Counted from the stretch's first letter, positions 7,876 through 18,856 are shown. The stretch: 64,000 nucleotides of DNA from Salinisphaera sp. (GCF_002729955.1 NZ_PBYA01000056.1:1-64000), one strand, 5' to 3'. Translations and numbers: made by a program. Notes: generated by a model from the sequence alone, not told the origin.

Positions 7876-9321
7876 ATGAGCCAGCCGGCAGAATCCGAGC
7901 AGAACTTCATCGACGGCCGTTTCGTGGCCGCCCGCGGGGAAACCATTGCAGTGGAGAACCCGGCCACCCACACCACGATTGGCCACATTCCCGACAGCGA
8001 TGCCGAGGCCGTCAATACGGCGGTGGCTGCGGCGCGGCGTGCCCAGCCTTCCTGGGAAAAGCGCCCGGCCATCGAACGGGCGGGCTTTCTACGCCAGATC
8101 AGCGCCAAGCTGCGAGAGCGCGTAGCCGAGTTCGCGGACATCATCGTGCGCGAACAGGGCAAGGTGCGCGCGCTCGCCGAGGTGGAAGTCAACTTCACCG
8201 CCGACTATATCGACTATATGGCCGAGTGGGCGCGCCGTATCGAGGGCGAGGTCATCGAGAGCGACCGCGCAGGGGAGAGCATCTTCCTGCTGCGCAAGCC
8301 CGTGGGTGTAGTCGCCGGCATCCTGCCCTGGAATTTCCCCTTCTTTCTGATCGCCCGCAAGATGGCGCCGGCATTGGTGACCGGCAACACCGTGGTCATC
8401 AAGCCCAGCGAGGAAACCCCGCTCAATGCCTATGCGTTTGCGAAGCTGGTTGCCGAAATCGATCTGCCCGCCGGCGTCTTCAACCTGGTGGGCGGCCGCG
8501 GGGCGAGCACCGGCGATGCGCTGTGTGCCCACCCGGATGTGCGCCTGATCACCTTTACCGGCAGCGTGGCCACCGGCTCGCGGATCATGGCCACCGCGGC
8601 GAAGAACCTCACCCGCGTGAACCTCGAACTCGGCGGCAAGGCGCCCGCGATCGTACTCGCCGATGCCGACCTGGATCTGGCCGCGAAGGCGATCTGCGAT
8701 TCGCGCACCATCAATACCGGCCAGGTCTGCAACTGCGCCGAGCGCGTCTATGTCGAGAAGAGCGTGGCCGAACCGCTGGCAGAAAAGATCGCGGCTCATC
8801 TCAAGGCTACGCGCTACGGCGATCCGTCGGTCGAAAACGAGTTGGACATGGGCCCGCTCATCAACCGAGCCGGGCTGGACAAGGTCGCTGCCATGGTCGA
8901 GCAGGCCCAGGCCGACGGCGCCACGGTGGTGACCGGCGGCAGCACCGCCGATCTCGGCCAGGGCTATCACTACCTGCCCACGCTGCTGACCGATTGCCGG
9001 GCCGACATGGCGATCATGCGCGACGAAATCTTCGGCCCGGTACTGCCCATGCAGACCGTCGACTCGCTGGATGAAGCCATCGCGCTCGCCAACGATTCCG
9101 AGTACGGCCTGACCTCGTCGATCTACACCACGAACATCAATGCGGCGATGCAGGCAGTGCGCGGGTTGCAGTACGGCGAAACCTATATCAACCGCGAGAA
9201 TTTCGAGGCCATGCAGGGCTTTCATGCCGGCCGTCGCAAGTCCGGCATCGGCGGTGCCGACGGCAAGCACGGCCTCTACGAGTTCATGGAGACGCACGTC
9301 GTCTACATGCAGCACGGCTAA
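7876..9321 (+). CDS. aldA: Lactaldehyde/glycolaldehyde-type aldehyde dehydrogenase
   Basis: The 481-residue NAD-dependent dehydrogenase is close to E. coli AldA over its whole length. It shares blocks such as FTADYIDYMAEWARR, GILPWNFPFFLIARKMAPAL and TYINRENFEAMQGFHAG. The catalytic cysteine lies in GQVCNCAERVY (about residue 287) and the general base Glu in LELGGKAP. The start at 7876 is set by AAAGGAGCG seven bases upstream; the open frame extends further but has no ribosome site. It would oxidise an aldehyde to the acid, probably the product of the alcohol dehydrogenase encoded 23 nt downstream. The sigma-54 promoter upstream points to induction by the AcoR-type regulator. Confidence 0.9.
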   Translation: MSQPAESEQNFIDGRFVAARGETIAVENPATHTTIGHIPDSDAEAVNTAVAAARRAQPSWEKRPAIERAGFLRQISAKLRERVAEFADIIVREQGKVRALAEVEVNFTADYIDYMAEWARRIEGEVIESDRAGESIFLLRKPVGVVAGILPWNFPFFLIARKMAPALVTGNTVVIKPSEETPLNAYAFAKLVAEIDLPAGVFNLVGGRGASTGDALCAHPDVRLITFTGSVATGSRIMATAAKNLTRVNLELGGKAPAIVLADADLDLAAKAICDSRTINTGQVCNCAERVYVEKSVAEPLAEKIAAHLKATRYGDPSVENELDMGPLINRAGLDKVAAMVEQAQADGATVVTGGSTADLGQGYHYLPTLLTDCRADMAIMRDEIFGPVLPMQTVDSLDEAIALANDSEYGLTSSIYTTNINAAMQAVRGLQYGETYINRENFEAMQGFHAGRRKSGIGGADGKHGLYEFMETHVVYMQHG

Positions 9322-9344
9322 CCGCACCGAGGAGAACAAGCACA

Positions 9345-11501
9345 ATGAAAACGACACGATTCAATTCCACGCTCGCCTGGCAACGGCGTGCCGGCCTGGC
9401 ATTGGCGCTGTTCGCGTTCTGCCAGCCCATGGCTTTCGCCGAAACCGGCAGCGGTACACGCGGGCCGGCCGATGTCGACGGCGAGCGCATCATAAAGGCG
9501 GACAAGGAACCCGGCAACTGGATGAGCACGGGCCGGACCTACGACGAGCAGCGCTACAGCCCGCTTGACGAAATCAACGAAGACAACGTGGACGAGCTCG
9601 GCCTGGCCTGGCAGTACAAGCTGGACGTCGATCGCGGCGTCGAAGCGACGCCGATCGTGGTCGACGGCGTGATGTATACCACCGGTGCCTACAGCATCGT
9701 GTACGCCTTCGATGCCGCTTCGGGCGAGCTCCTGTGGAAACACGACCCGAAGGTCGATCGCACCAAGGCGGCAAGCTTTTGCTGTGGTGTGGTCAACCGC
9801 GGCGTGGCGGTATGGAAAGGCAAGGTCTTTCTGGGCACGCTGGACGGGCGCATGGTGGCCATCGACGCTGCCAGCGGCAAGGAAGTCTGGTCGGTGGATA
9901 CCATCATCGACCACGATCGCAGCTACGGGATTACCGGCGCGCCGCGTATCGTCAAGGATAAGGTCATCATCGGCAACAGCGGCGCCGAGTTCGGCGTGCG
10001 CGGCTATATCACCGCCTACGATACGGAAACGGGCGACAAGGCCTGGCGCTTTTTCACGGTGCCCGGCGACCCGGCCAAACCGCAGGAAAACGAAGCCCTC
10101 GAAATGGCGGCCAAGACCTGGCACGGCGATGCCTGGATCGAGCAGGGCGGCGGCGGCACGGCCTGGGATTCCATGGCCTACGACCCCGACCTGAACCTGC
10201 TCTATGTCGGTGTAGGCAACGGCTCGATGTGGAACTACAAGGCACGCTCCGATGCCAAGGGCGACAACCTGTTCCTGTCGTCGATTCTGGCCATCAACCC
10301 GGACAACGGCGAGTATGTCTGGCATTACCAGACCACGCCCGGCGATGCCTGGGACTACACCGCGACCCAGCACATGATCCTGGCCGATCTCGAAATCGAC
10401 GGCGAGCAGCGTGAAGTGATCATGCAGGCGCCCAAGAACGGCTTTTTCTATGTGCTCGACCGCAAGACCGGCAAGGTGATTTCGGCCGAGAAATATGCGC
10501 CCGTGAACTGGGCCGAGAAGGTGGATCTGGAAACCGGGCGCCCGGTGTTCACCGAGCATGCCAAGTACTGGAAGCAGGATGGCCCGGTGGTGGTGCAGCC
10601 GGGCTTCTGGGGCGGCCACGACTGGCAGCCGATGTCCTACAACCCCAACACGGGTTTGGTCTATATTCCCAAGCACTACTTCGAGGTGACCTACGAAGAC
10701 GTGCGTGATCCGGAATGGACGCCGCAGAAGGGGTTCTACCAGCTCGGCACCAAGGCCGCGGCCATGTCCGACGACGCCGAGGAAATGCAGTCCTGGGCCG
10801 ATCGCTGGACCGGCGGCCTGCTGGCCTGGGACCCGGTCAAGCAGGAAAAGGTCTGGGAAGTACCGCACAAGACCATTTTCAACGGCGGCACGCTGTCGAC
10901 GGCGGGCAACCTCGTGTTCGAGGGCACCGCCGACGGGCGTGTGGTTGCCTATCGCGCCACCGACGGCAAGAAGCTGTGGGAATCGCCGGCCAACAGCGGC
11001 GTGATGGCTGCGCCGGTCACCTACAAGGCCGGCGGCGAACAGTACGTCACCTTCATGGTCGGCTGGGGTGGTGCGTTCTCCACCTTCGCGGGCGGTCAGT
11101 CCAAGAATGCGGGCGTGCGTCCCTATGCCGAGGTGCTGACGTTCAAGATCGGCGGCGACGAAAAACTGGCGGAGCCGAACTTCCCGCCGCTGGCCAAGCC
11201 TGAGCCGCCGAAGCAGACGGCTAGCGCGGCGGACATTGCCGAAGGCAAGGAGTTGATGAACGGCCACTGCAGCCAGTGTCACGGCATGAATGCCGCCAGC
11301 GGCGGCGTGACGCCCGATCTACGGCGTCTGTCGGCGGACACACACGACCGGTTCAAGGCGATCGTGATGGGCGCGCGTTTGAGCAAGGGCATGCCGTCCT
11401 ATGCCGGCGTGCTCGAGCCGGCCGAGATCGACAAGATCCATGCCTATCTCATCAAGCGGGCCAATGATCTGCTCGACGAGGAGTATAGCGACGATCAATA
11501 G
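9345..11501 (+). CDS. PQQ-dependent quinohemoprotein alcohol dehydrogenase
   Basis: The 718-residue periplasmic enzyme starts with a Sec signal peptide (about residues 1-32, ending near AFA). It then has an eight-bladed PQQ propeller with the vicinal disulfide Cys146-Cys147 (FCCG) that stacks on PQQ, and W-x-GG-x-typed docking motifs. A C-terminal cytochrome c domain has the heme site CSQCHG (642-647) and a likely axial Met in KGMPSYAG. This is the layout of type II quinohemoprotein alcohol dehydrogenases. It oxidises primary alcohols and passes electrons to a cytochrome or quinone. No pqq synthesis genes are in the window. It shares an operon with aldA and ends at a strong terminator. Confidence 0.92.
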   Translation: MKTTRFNSTLAWQRRAGLALALFAFCQPMAFAETGSGTRGPADVDGERIIKADKEPGNWMSTGRTYDEQRYSPLDEINEDNVDELGLAWQYKLDVDRGVEATPIVVDGVMYTTGAYSIVYAFDAASGELLWKHDPKVDRTKAASFCCGVVNRGVAVWKGKVFLGTLDGRMVAIDAASGKEVWSVDTIIDHDRSYGITGAPRIVKDKVIIGNSGAEFGVRGYITAYDTETGDKAWRFFTVPGDPAKPQENEALEMAAKTWHGDAWIEQGGGGTAWDSMAYDPDLNLLYVGVGNGSMWNYKARSDAKGDNLFLSSILAINPDNGEYVWHYQTTPGDAWDYTATQHMILADLEIDGEQREVIMQAPKNGFFYVLDRKTGKVISAEKYAPVNWAEKVDLETGRPVFTEHAKYWKQDGPVVVQPGFWGGHDWQPMSYNPNTGLVYIPKHYFEVTYEDVRDPEWTPQKGFYQLGTKAAAMSDDAEEMQSWADRWTGGLLAWDPVKQEKVWEVPHKTIFNGGTLSTAGNLVFEGTADGRVVAYRATDGKKLWESPANSGVMAAPVTYKAGGEQYVTFMVGWGGAFSTFAGGQSKNAGVRPYAEVLTFKIGGDEKLAEPNFPPLAKPEPPKQTASAADIAEGKELMNGHCSQCHGMNAASGGVTPDLRRLSADTHDRFKAIVMGARLSKGMPSYAGVLEPAEIDKIHAYLIKRANDLLDEEYSDDQ

Positions 11502-11527
11502 ATTGTCGGCTTAGCTACGCTGACCGA

Positions 11528-11558
11528 GGGCCGCGTCGTTCGACGCGGCCCTTTTTTT
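11528..11558 (+). terminator. Rho-independent terminator
   Basis: GGGCCGCGTCG pairs perfectly with CGACGCGGCCC across a TT turn and is followed by seven T residues. It closes the aldA-alcohol dehydrogenase transcript 26 nt after the stop codon. It separates that transcript from the convergent activator gene, which ends 10 nt further on. Confidence 0.92.
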
Positions 11559-11567
11559 GCGGCCGCC

Positions 11568-13487
<1,920 letters not shown>

Positions 13488-13570
13488 CTCGCCACCCCGT
13501 CGGTGGGTCCATATTCAGCGGCCCACTATTGCGGCCCTGCGCGTTGGCTGCAACCGCCGCGTGGCTGTGT

Positions 13571-14182
13571 TCAGGAGTCGGCAAGCGCCCGCTCGACGAA
13601 ATCCAGTCGATCCTGGCCGAAGAACAGTTCGCCGTTCACGATGAAGCTGGGTGCACCGAATATGCCCAGGCTCACGGCGGCTGCGGTGGCGTCGTTGAGC
13701 GCCTGCTTGATGGTGTCGTCCTCGACCTGCGCTTGAAAGTTCGCGACGTCCAGGCCGGCTTCGGTGAGCGTCAACTTCAGTTCGTGGCTGTCGCCGAGGT
13801 TGCGGTTGTCGGCCCACAGGGCACGAAAGACGGCGCTCACATAGGGCTCGAAGTTGGGCGTGCCCAGGTAGGCCATCGCGCCGCGCATCAGCGGCAGGGT
13901 GTTGATCGGGAAGGCGTCGTTGGGCTGGAAATCGATATCGTAGCGGTCGACAAAGCGCTGCATGTCGCGCCACAGGTATTCGCGTTTGGGCGCGCATTCG
14001 ATCAGCGCGGGCGAGACGTTGTTCGTTGCCTTGAACACCCCGCCCAGCAGTATCGGGCGCCAGACCAGCCGCGCGCCAGTGCGTTCGAGTAGCTCGGGCA
14101 GCCTGACGTAGGCGAAATAGGCGTTCGGGCTGCCGAAATCGAAGAAGAATTCCAGGGTCTTGTCGGCGTCTGGCTCGGCCAT
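13571..14182 (-). CDS. 2-hydroxychromene-2-carboxylate isomerase-like DsbA-fold protein
   Basis: The 203-residue protein begins with LEFFFDFGSPNAYFAY. This is the HCCA isomerase/kappa-class GST signature, in which a Ser-Pro replaces the redox CxxC. It ends with LGIFGAPSFIVNGELFFGQDRLDFV, also typical of the family. Such enzymes use glutathione to isomerise 2-hydroxychromene-2-carboxylate in naphthalene-type breakdown, but many homologues have other substrates. No other aromatic ring genes are seen nearby. The start at 14182 fits the family; the upstream extension of the frame is probably untranslated. Confidence 0.8.
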   Translation of the reverse strand: MAEPDADKTLEFFFDFGSPNAYFAYVRLPELLERTGARLVWRPILLGGVFKATNNVSPALIECAPKREYLWRDMQRFVDRYDIDFQPNDAFPINTLPLMRGAMAYLGTPNFEPYVSAVFRALWADNRNLGDSHELKLTLTEAGLDVANFQAQVEDDTIKQALNDATAAAVSLGIFGAPSFIVNGELFFGQDRLDFVERALADS

Positions 14183-14278
14183 GGTCGATATCTCGTTGTG
14201 TTTGTTGGGTGTCCACGGCCTCGTATCGGCCCCCGGATCGATAACTGGCGGCCGTTGTCGGCATACGCCGAATCCAGC

Positions 14279-14296
14279 ATGCCGAATTTCGGGCAT
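14279..14296. promoter_or_regulatory. Palindromic operator-like site, motif ATGCC...GGCAT (copy 1)
   Basis: ATGCCGAATTTCGGGCAT is a near-perfect dyad about 100 bp upstream of the isomerase-like gene start. On the minus strand it reads ATGCCCGAAATTCGGCAT. It resembles the sites at 24984-25000 and 31107-31123. No regulator can be assigned. Confidence 0.4.
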
Positions 14297-14339
14297 GCCG
14301 CCTATCGGTACGTGAGGTTACTGTCTGTGGCCGTTGCCG

Positions 14340-14527
14340 GGCGCTTATTAACCCGGCATAAAAATAGATGAGGGTTCGGGTTGATAACGCGTGTGTGCGA
14401 AAGCACGCACGCCACGGCCAACGGCCGTGAAGCCATTGGAGGAAACGACGGATATGTGCCGGTGTTTCGTTCGATGGCGTTGAAAACAGCTGACGTAGTC
14501 AGCTGTTTTTGTTGCCGGATTAATAGA
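14340..14527. repeat. Dispersed palindromic intergenic element, full copy B
   Basis: About 188 bp bounded by imperfect inverted ends (GCTTATTAACCCGGCAT on the left; TTGCCGGATTAATAG on the right). The body is alignable with 53341-53530: GTGAAGCCATTGG, then GCCGGTGTTT, then GATGGCGTTGAAAACAGCTGAC, and finally GTCAGCTG followed by TTGTTGCCGGATTAAT. No open reading frame lies inside. The right end overlaps the stop codon of the neighbouring DUF6314 gene. Confidence 0.65.
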
Positions 14528-15008
14528 ACCGATACTGAGACGCCAGCCGTTCGTCCTTGCGCGGCCCGGTGATCGACCAGCTCAGATCGAAGCCGTGCTC
14601 GACGAGCCGCAGCCGGGCGTCGTAGCGATCGTCGCCGCAGACGTGGCGTTCGGCCGCCACCAGTTCGCCGGGGCCGGCCGCCACCAGATCGAATAACCAG
14701 ACAGCGTCCTTTGCCCCGAAGCGCTCGTGCCACAGCGCGATGCGATCGCCCTGTGTCACCCAGCGATAGACGTTACGAAAGGCCACCGCCGCGCCTGTGG
14801 CGGCGGGCGTGAATTCGCCGCTTTCGTGAAAGCGCAGGCCGTCGGCATCGAGGCTTACGGCGACCTCCGCCTCGCCGTGGCCGGCCCAGCCGGTTTGCGA
14901 CCCGTCGCCGGGCGTGGCTTGAAAGCGCAGCCTACGGATATCGGACAGGCGCGAATGCAGTTCTATAATCGCGGTTTTTGCGGCAATGGACGAGGCAGAT
15001 CGAGGCAT
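14520..15008 (-). CDS. DUF6314 family protein
   Basis: The 162-residue soluble protein has the pattern of the DUF6314 beta-barrel family: LHFHESGEF-like motifs, YRWVTQGDRIALWHERFG, then HVCGDDRYDARL and a final W-x-ITGPRKDE. The family's biochemical role is unknown. Its start overlaps the divergent EamA gene by a few bases. Its stop codon (TAA, 14520-14522) lies inside the right end of the dispersed repeat. Confidence 0.65.
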   Translation of the reverse strand: MPRSASSIAAKTAIIELHSRLSDIRRLRFQATPGDGSQTGWAGHGEAEVAVSLDADGLRFHESGEFTPAATGAAVAFRNVYRWVTQGDRIALWHERFGAKDAVWLFDLVAAGPGELVAAERHVCGDDRYDARLRLVEHGFDLSWSITGPRKDERLASQYRFY

Positions 15009-15864
15009 GGGGATACTGGTCGGCGTAACCGGGCTGTGGGCGTTTTCGTTCAGTCTGATCGGTGTCTATCTCTCCGGCCAGGTGGATGCCACCTTTGCCG
15101 TGCTGACGCGTATTACGCTCGCGCTGCTGGTGTTTGCGCCCATGATGCGCCTGCGCGGGCTGGGCTGGCGACTGGCCACGGGGTTGATGGCGGTAGGCGC
15201 GGTCGAACTCGGGCTGATGTACTTCTTTTTCTACCAGTCTTTTCTCTGGCTCTCCGTGCCCGAGGTACTGCTGTTCACCATCTTCACGCCGCTGTATATC
15301 TCGCTGCTGGAGGATGCACTCGAACGCCGCTTCGACCCGCGCTGTATGCTCGCGGCGCTCGGTGCGGTGGCTGGTGCTGCCGTGATTCGCTACCAGCCGC
15401 TCAGTGCCGACTATTGGCACGGTTTTCTGATCGTCCAGGGCGCGAATCTGTGCTTCGCCGCCGGCCAGGTGGGCTATCGACGCCTGAACGCGGTTCTGCC
15501 GGGCGATATGCCGCGGCGGGCGCTGTTCGGCTGGTTCTTTGCCGGCGCCTGGCCGTTGTCGCTGCTGCTGTTCTGGCTGCTGGGCGACGCCGACGCTCTG
15601 CCCAGCACGTCGCTGCAGTGGGGCGTGCTGCTATGGCTTGGTCTGGGCGCCTCGGGGTTTGGTTTTTATGCCTGGAATATCGGCGCCACCCGGGTGAATG
15701 CGGCGACGCTCGCGGTGATGAACAATGCGCTGATACCGGCCGGGCTCGCCGTGAACCTGTTGCTGTGGAACCGAGACGCCGACGTGCTGCGCCTAATCGC
15801 AGGCGCGGCGATCATCGTGCTGGCCCTGTGGCTGAGCCGGCGCGGCCAGCGCTCGACTGCCTGA
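15007..15864 (+). CDS. EamA (DMT) family transporter
   Basis: The 285-residue protein has ten predicted helices in two five-helix EamA repeats, starting directly with a hydrophobic segment (GILVGVTGLWAFSFSLIG). The second repeat contains the family-like ASGFGFYAWNIGATRVNAATLAVMNN region, here given as ASGFGFYAWN and AATLAVMNN. It exports or imports small metabolites such as amino acids or carboxylates; the substrate is unknown. An upstream in-frame ATG at 14986 would add seven polar residues. The position-15007 start is preferred for its closer ribosome-site-like GAGG. Confidence 0.75.
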   Translation: MGILVGVTGLWAFSFSLIGVYLSGQVDATFAVLTRITLALLVFAPMMRLRGLGWRLATGLMAVGAVELGLMYFFFYQSFLWLSVPEVLLFTIFTPLYISLLEDALERRFDPRCMLAALGAVAGAAVIRYQPLSADYWHGFLIVQGANLCFAAGQVGYRRLNAVLPGDMPRRALFGWFFAGAWPLSLLLFWLLGDADALPSTSLQWGVLLWLGLGASGFGFYAWNIGATRVNAATLAVMNNALIPAGLAVNLLLWNRDADVLRLIAGAAIIVLALWLSRRGQRSTA

Positions 15865-15892
15865 GCGGCTACAGGCGCCGCCCGGATTCGCT

Positions 15893-17032
15893 TCAAAGCC
15901 CGGGGCGCCGGCGCGGGCTAGCCCTGGGGGCTGCGTGCGCCGGCTCGGACGGGCTTTCCAGCCCCGCGGTACGGGTGGCAATCACCTGCAGGGCGGCCAG
16001 CCACACCAGCGGCACGATTTCGATGAAGATGCGTTGCTCGACCATCCGGCCCACCACGATCGCCACCAGCGCCAGCGGCAGGGCAAAGAACAGCAGGCTC
16101 ATCGCCAGCCGCCGGTCGAGATAGCGGTGCCAGAGCAACACCGGCAGATAGAGCGCGGCGGTGAATCGCGCCATGTAGGTAACCAGATACAGCGGGTTCG
16201 ACAACGCCTCGAGGTTGTAGAGCAGATGAAACTCGTAGGCCGTGTTGCCCATATGCGCGTTCGGGTTGGTGTTGCCGGCGAACAGCGCGGTCAGCGGGAG
16301 CTGGATGGCAAGAAATACCGCCACCTGGGCTGCGACCATCAGCGCAGTGCGTTGCCAGCCCACCACCGGCCACAGCACCAGCGCGAAAGCCGGTACCAGA
16401 AACAGCGTGGTTTCGCGGTTGACGGTAGCCAGGGCAAACACGGCCAGGTACAGCACGAAACTTCGCAGATCGGGCGTACGCGTCAGGCGCACCATCAACA
16501 GAATCAGCGCCAGCGTGAACATCGCAGCCGGCAGGTCGTAGACGTAATAGAAGATCGCCCGCGGCTCCCAGCCGCCGATATCCAGCGGCGGGCTGTCCGA
16601 CGACAGGGCCGCGGCCATCTGCAGATCGGGCGCGATCAGGTGCAGCAACATCGGTACCAGCACGGTAAAGGCGAGCAGGCGGCGTACCGGTTCGCTGCGG
16701 CCTACGTTGAATACCACCAGCGCGCGATAGGCCAGGGCGATGAGCAGCATCCAGCCCGCGACTTCCATGAGTGCGAACAGCAGGGTCTCGCCCACGGGGG
16801 CAACCTGTTGTATCGCGGCCGCGATCGCCGGCAGCAGTACCCGATGCTGGAAGGGCTCTACGGCCTGGAAATGCACCAGCTGATCGAACGTGGTGAGTTC
16901 GAACGGGCGGGTCGTGGTCAGGCGCAGACAGCTCAGAAACAGGGCCAGAAAAAGGCTGGCCAGCCACCATGCACACCGCTCGGCGGTGGTTGCACGGTAA
17001 GCATTAGGCGCAGACAGCACAGGCGGCGACAT
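15893..17032 (-). CDS. Polytopic membrane protein, possible glycosyltransferase-like
   Basis: The 379-residue protein has about nine to ten hydrophobic helices and an Arg/Pro-rich C-terminal tail. An exported loop after the first helix contains the HRVLLP-type segment (FQAVEPFQHRVLLPA) and a later VNRETTLFL motif. Acidic and Arg residues at the ends of these loops recall membrane glycosyltransferases of the GT-C kind, but no decisive motif is present. I cannot assign a function. The start at 17032 is chosen because the upstream part of the frame is short and polar. Confidence 0.6.
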   Translation of the reverse strand: MSPPVLSAPNAYRATTAERCAWWLASLFLALFLSCLRLTTTRPFELTTFDQLVHFQAVEPFQHRVLLPAIAAAIQQVAPVGETLLFALMEVAGWMLLIALAYRALVVFNVGRSEPVRRLLAFTVLVPMLLHLIAPDLQMAAALSSDSPPLDIGGWEPRAIFYYVYDLPAAMFTLALILLMVRLTRTPDLRSFVLYLAVFALATVNRETTLFLVPAFALVLWPVVGWQRTALMVAAQVAVFLAIQLPLTALFAGNTNPNAHMGNTAYEFHLLYNLEALSNPLYLVTYMARFTAALYLPVLLWHRYLDRRLAMSLLFFALPLALVAIVVGRMVEQRIFIEIVPLVWLAALQVIATRTAGLESPSEPAHAAPRASPRRRPGL

Positions 17033-17091
17033 ACCGAACCTCGGGACGGGAACACAGTGGAAGCGCGATCCGCCCCTCGTGCCAAATCGCT

Positions 17092-17122
17092 GCAACAATC
17101 TAGCAGATTGCTGGATTGTTGC
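17092..17122. promoter_or_regulatory. 9-bp inverted repeat in a divergent promoter region
   Basis: GCAACAATC (17092-17100) and its exact complement GATTGTTGC (17114-17122) are separated by 13 bp. They lie between the divergent starts at 17032 and 17214. Spacing and symmetry suit a dimeric regulator; no T tract follows, so a terminator is unlikely. Confidence 0.45.
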
Positions 17123-17213
17123 GCGCTGTTGGCGTCGGCGAACTGCTAAGGTCAGCGCCTATGCTAAAAGCCCCGGGCTGGCGGCGTAAAATTTTTGTTA
17201 AGGACGAAACGCC

Positions 17214-18218
17214 ATGAAAGCAGTCGTACTGCGCAAACCGGGCGGGTTGGATCGTATCGAGACGGCTCGGCATGAGCCGCGCTCGCCGCAGGCCGGCGAG
17301 ATCTGCGTACGCATTGCCGCCAGCTCGCTGAATTTCCACGACTATGCTGTGGCCAACGGCAGCATTGCGGTGCCCGACGGCCGCGTGCTGATGTCCGACG
17401 GCGCCGGCGAAGTGGTAGAAGCCGGCAGCGAGGTAAGCGAGTTCGCCGTGGGCGATCCGGTGGTTTCGACCTTCTTTCCCAACTGGCAGGACGGCGCCAT
17501 CACCCCGGCCAAACGCCAGGGCACGCCGGGCGACAGCGGCGAGGGCATGGCCGCCGAATACGTCACTGCCCCGGTAACCGCGTTCACCCGGGCACCGGCC
17601 GGTTACAGCGCGCAGCAGGCGGCCACGCTGCCCTGTGCCGCGCTTACCGCCTGGCGTGCACTGATGGTCGAGGCACGCATCAAACCCGGCGATACCGTGC
17701 TGACGATGGGCACCGGCGGTGTTTCGATCTTTGCCCTGCAGTTCGCCCGCGCGGCCGGGGCCCGGGTGATCGCCACTTCCAGCTCGAACGCCAAACTCGA
17801 ACGCCTGCGCGAGCTGGGCGCCGATGCCACGGTCAACTACGTCGACGACCCCGACTGGGGCAAGACCGTGAAACGCCTCACCGACGGGCGCGGCGTGGAT
17901 GCGGTGGTGGAAATCGGCGGCCCCGGCACGCTCGCGCAGTCGATTGCCGCCTGTCGCATGGGTGGGCATATCAGCCTCATCGGCGTGCTCACCGGGCTGG
18001 CCGGCGAAGTGCCCACGGCCGCGTTTTTCTATTCCAACCTCAACATGACCGGCATCACGGTCGGCAGCCGCGCCCAGCAACAGGATATGGTGCGCGCGAT
18101 CGAGGCCAGCGGTATCGAGCCGGTCATCGACCGCTGCTTTGCACTGGAAGAACTCGCCGATGCCTTCCGCTATCAGGAAAGCGGCCAGCATTTCGGCAAG
18201 ATCGGTATTACGATCTGA
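17214..18218 (+). CDS. Zinc-independent MDR alcohol dehydrogenase / quinone oxidoreductase-like
   Basis: The 334-residue medium-chain dehydrogenase has an N-terminal GroES-like fold and a Rossmann domain. The nucleotide-binding stretch is TMGTGGVSIFALQFARAAGA (about 165-184). The structural zinc cysteines are absent, so it belongs with quinone-oxidoreductase-like NADPH enzymes. Substrate is unknown. The start follows AAGGACG. The next gene begins 28 nt downstream on the same strand, so the two may share a transcript. Confidence 0.82.
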   Translation: MKAVVLRKPGGLDRIETARHEPRSPQAGEICVRIAASSLNFHDYAVANGSIAVPDGRVLMSDGAGEVVEAGSEVSEFAVGDPVVSTFFPNWQDGAITPAKRQGTPGDSGEGMAAEYVTAPVTAFTRAPAGYSAQQAATLPCAALTAWRALMVEARIKPGDTVLTMGTGGVSIFALQFARAAGARVIATSSSNAKLERLRELGADATVNYVDDPDWGKTVKRLTDGRGVDAVVEIGGPGTLAQSIAACRMGGHISLIGVLTGLAGEVPTAAFFYSNLNMTGITVGSRAQQQDMVRAIEASGIEPVIDRCFALEELADAFRYQESGQHFGKIGITI

Positions 18219-18245
18219 ACCCTTGTCGAGTAGCGAGCCGCGCGC

Positions 18246-18785
18246 ATGAGCCCCACCGACTTCGTTGACCGTTCACCGTTTCGTGTGACCGTGCTTGCTA
18301 CCGGCGGCACGCTGGAGAAGAGCTACGATGCACGCTCGGGCCAGCTGTCGCTGGCCGCGCCGGTGATCGACGGCCTGCTTGAACAGCTCGACATGCCCGA
18401 TGTGGCGGTCCGGGTGGAACGGCTCATGGCCAAGGATTCGCTCGACATGACCGATGCCGACCGGCAGGCGATCGTGGCCGAGGTACAGCGCATACTCGAT
18501 GAGGAAACGGTCGATGCGGTACTCGTCACCCACGGCACGGATACGCTGGCCGATACGGCGATGGCGCTGCATGCGGCGCTCGCACCGGCCGCGCCGGTCG
18601 TGCTCACCGGTGCCATGCGCCCCTACCGGGTCGCCGCAAGCGACGGCCTGCAGAACGTTGCCCAGGCGCTCATGGCAGCGCGGTTGCTTGCGCCCGGGGT
18701 CTATGCCGTGATGCACGGGCGCGCCATCGCGGCCGATCGCGTCTGCAAGGACTACGAGCGCCTCACCCTCACGACACGCGCTTGA
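18246..18785 (+). CDS. Asparaginase N-terminal domain protein (short form)
   Basis: The 179-residue protein has only the catalytic N-terminal half of a type I/II asparaginase. The nucleophile motif ATGGT lies near residues 18-22 and THGTDTLADTA near 98-108, with VVLTGAMRP further on. The C-terminal half of about 150 residues is missing. Short proteins with only this domain are found as stand-alone genes in other gammaproteobacteria, so a true gene is more likely than a fragment. No remains of the missing half are visible before the MATE gene. Activity on asparagine is not assured. Confidence 0.7.
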   Translation: MSPTDFVDRSPFRVTVLATGGTLEKSYDARSGQLSLAAPVIDGLLEQLDMPDVAVRVERLMAKDSLDMTDADRQAIVAEVQRILDEETVDAVLVTHGTDTLADTAMALHAALAPAAPVVLTGAMRPYRVAASDGLQNVAQALMAARLLAPGVYAVMHGRAIAADRVCKDYERLTLTTRA

Positions 18786-18856
18786 AGCATGGGCTCTAGC
18801 CAATACGGCGTCTGGTGCCAGCAAGCCGCGTCCCCCGGCGGCATACAGGGGCAGGC

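Noticed and set aside
9318-11282. 654-residue open frame antisense to the PQQ alcohol dehydrogenase
   Set aside because: Complement of a well supported gene with no motifs of its own; same for the long antisense frames at 18752-20200, 40291-42324 and 55603-56985.
14340-14527. Insertion sequence with a transposase
   Set aside because: The element is under 200 bp and has no reading frame; it can only be a non-autonomous element.
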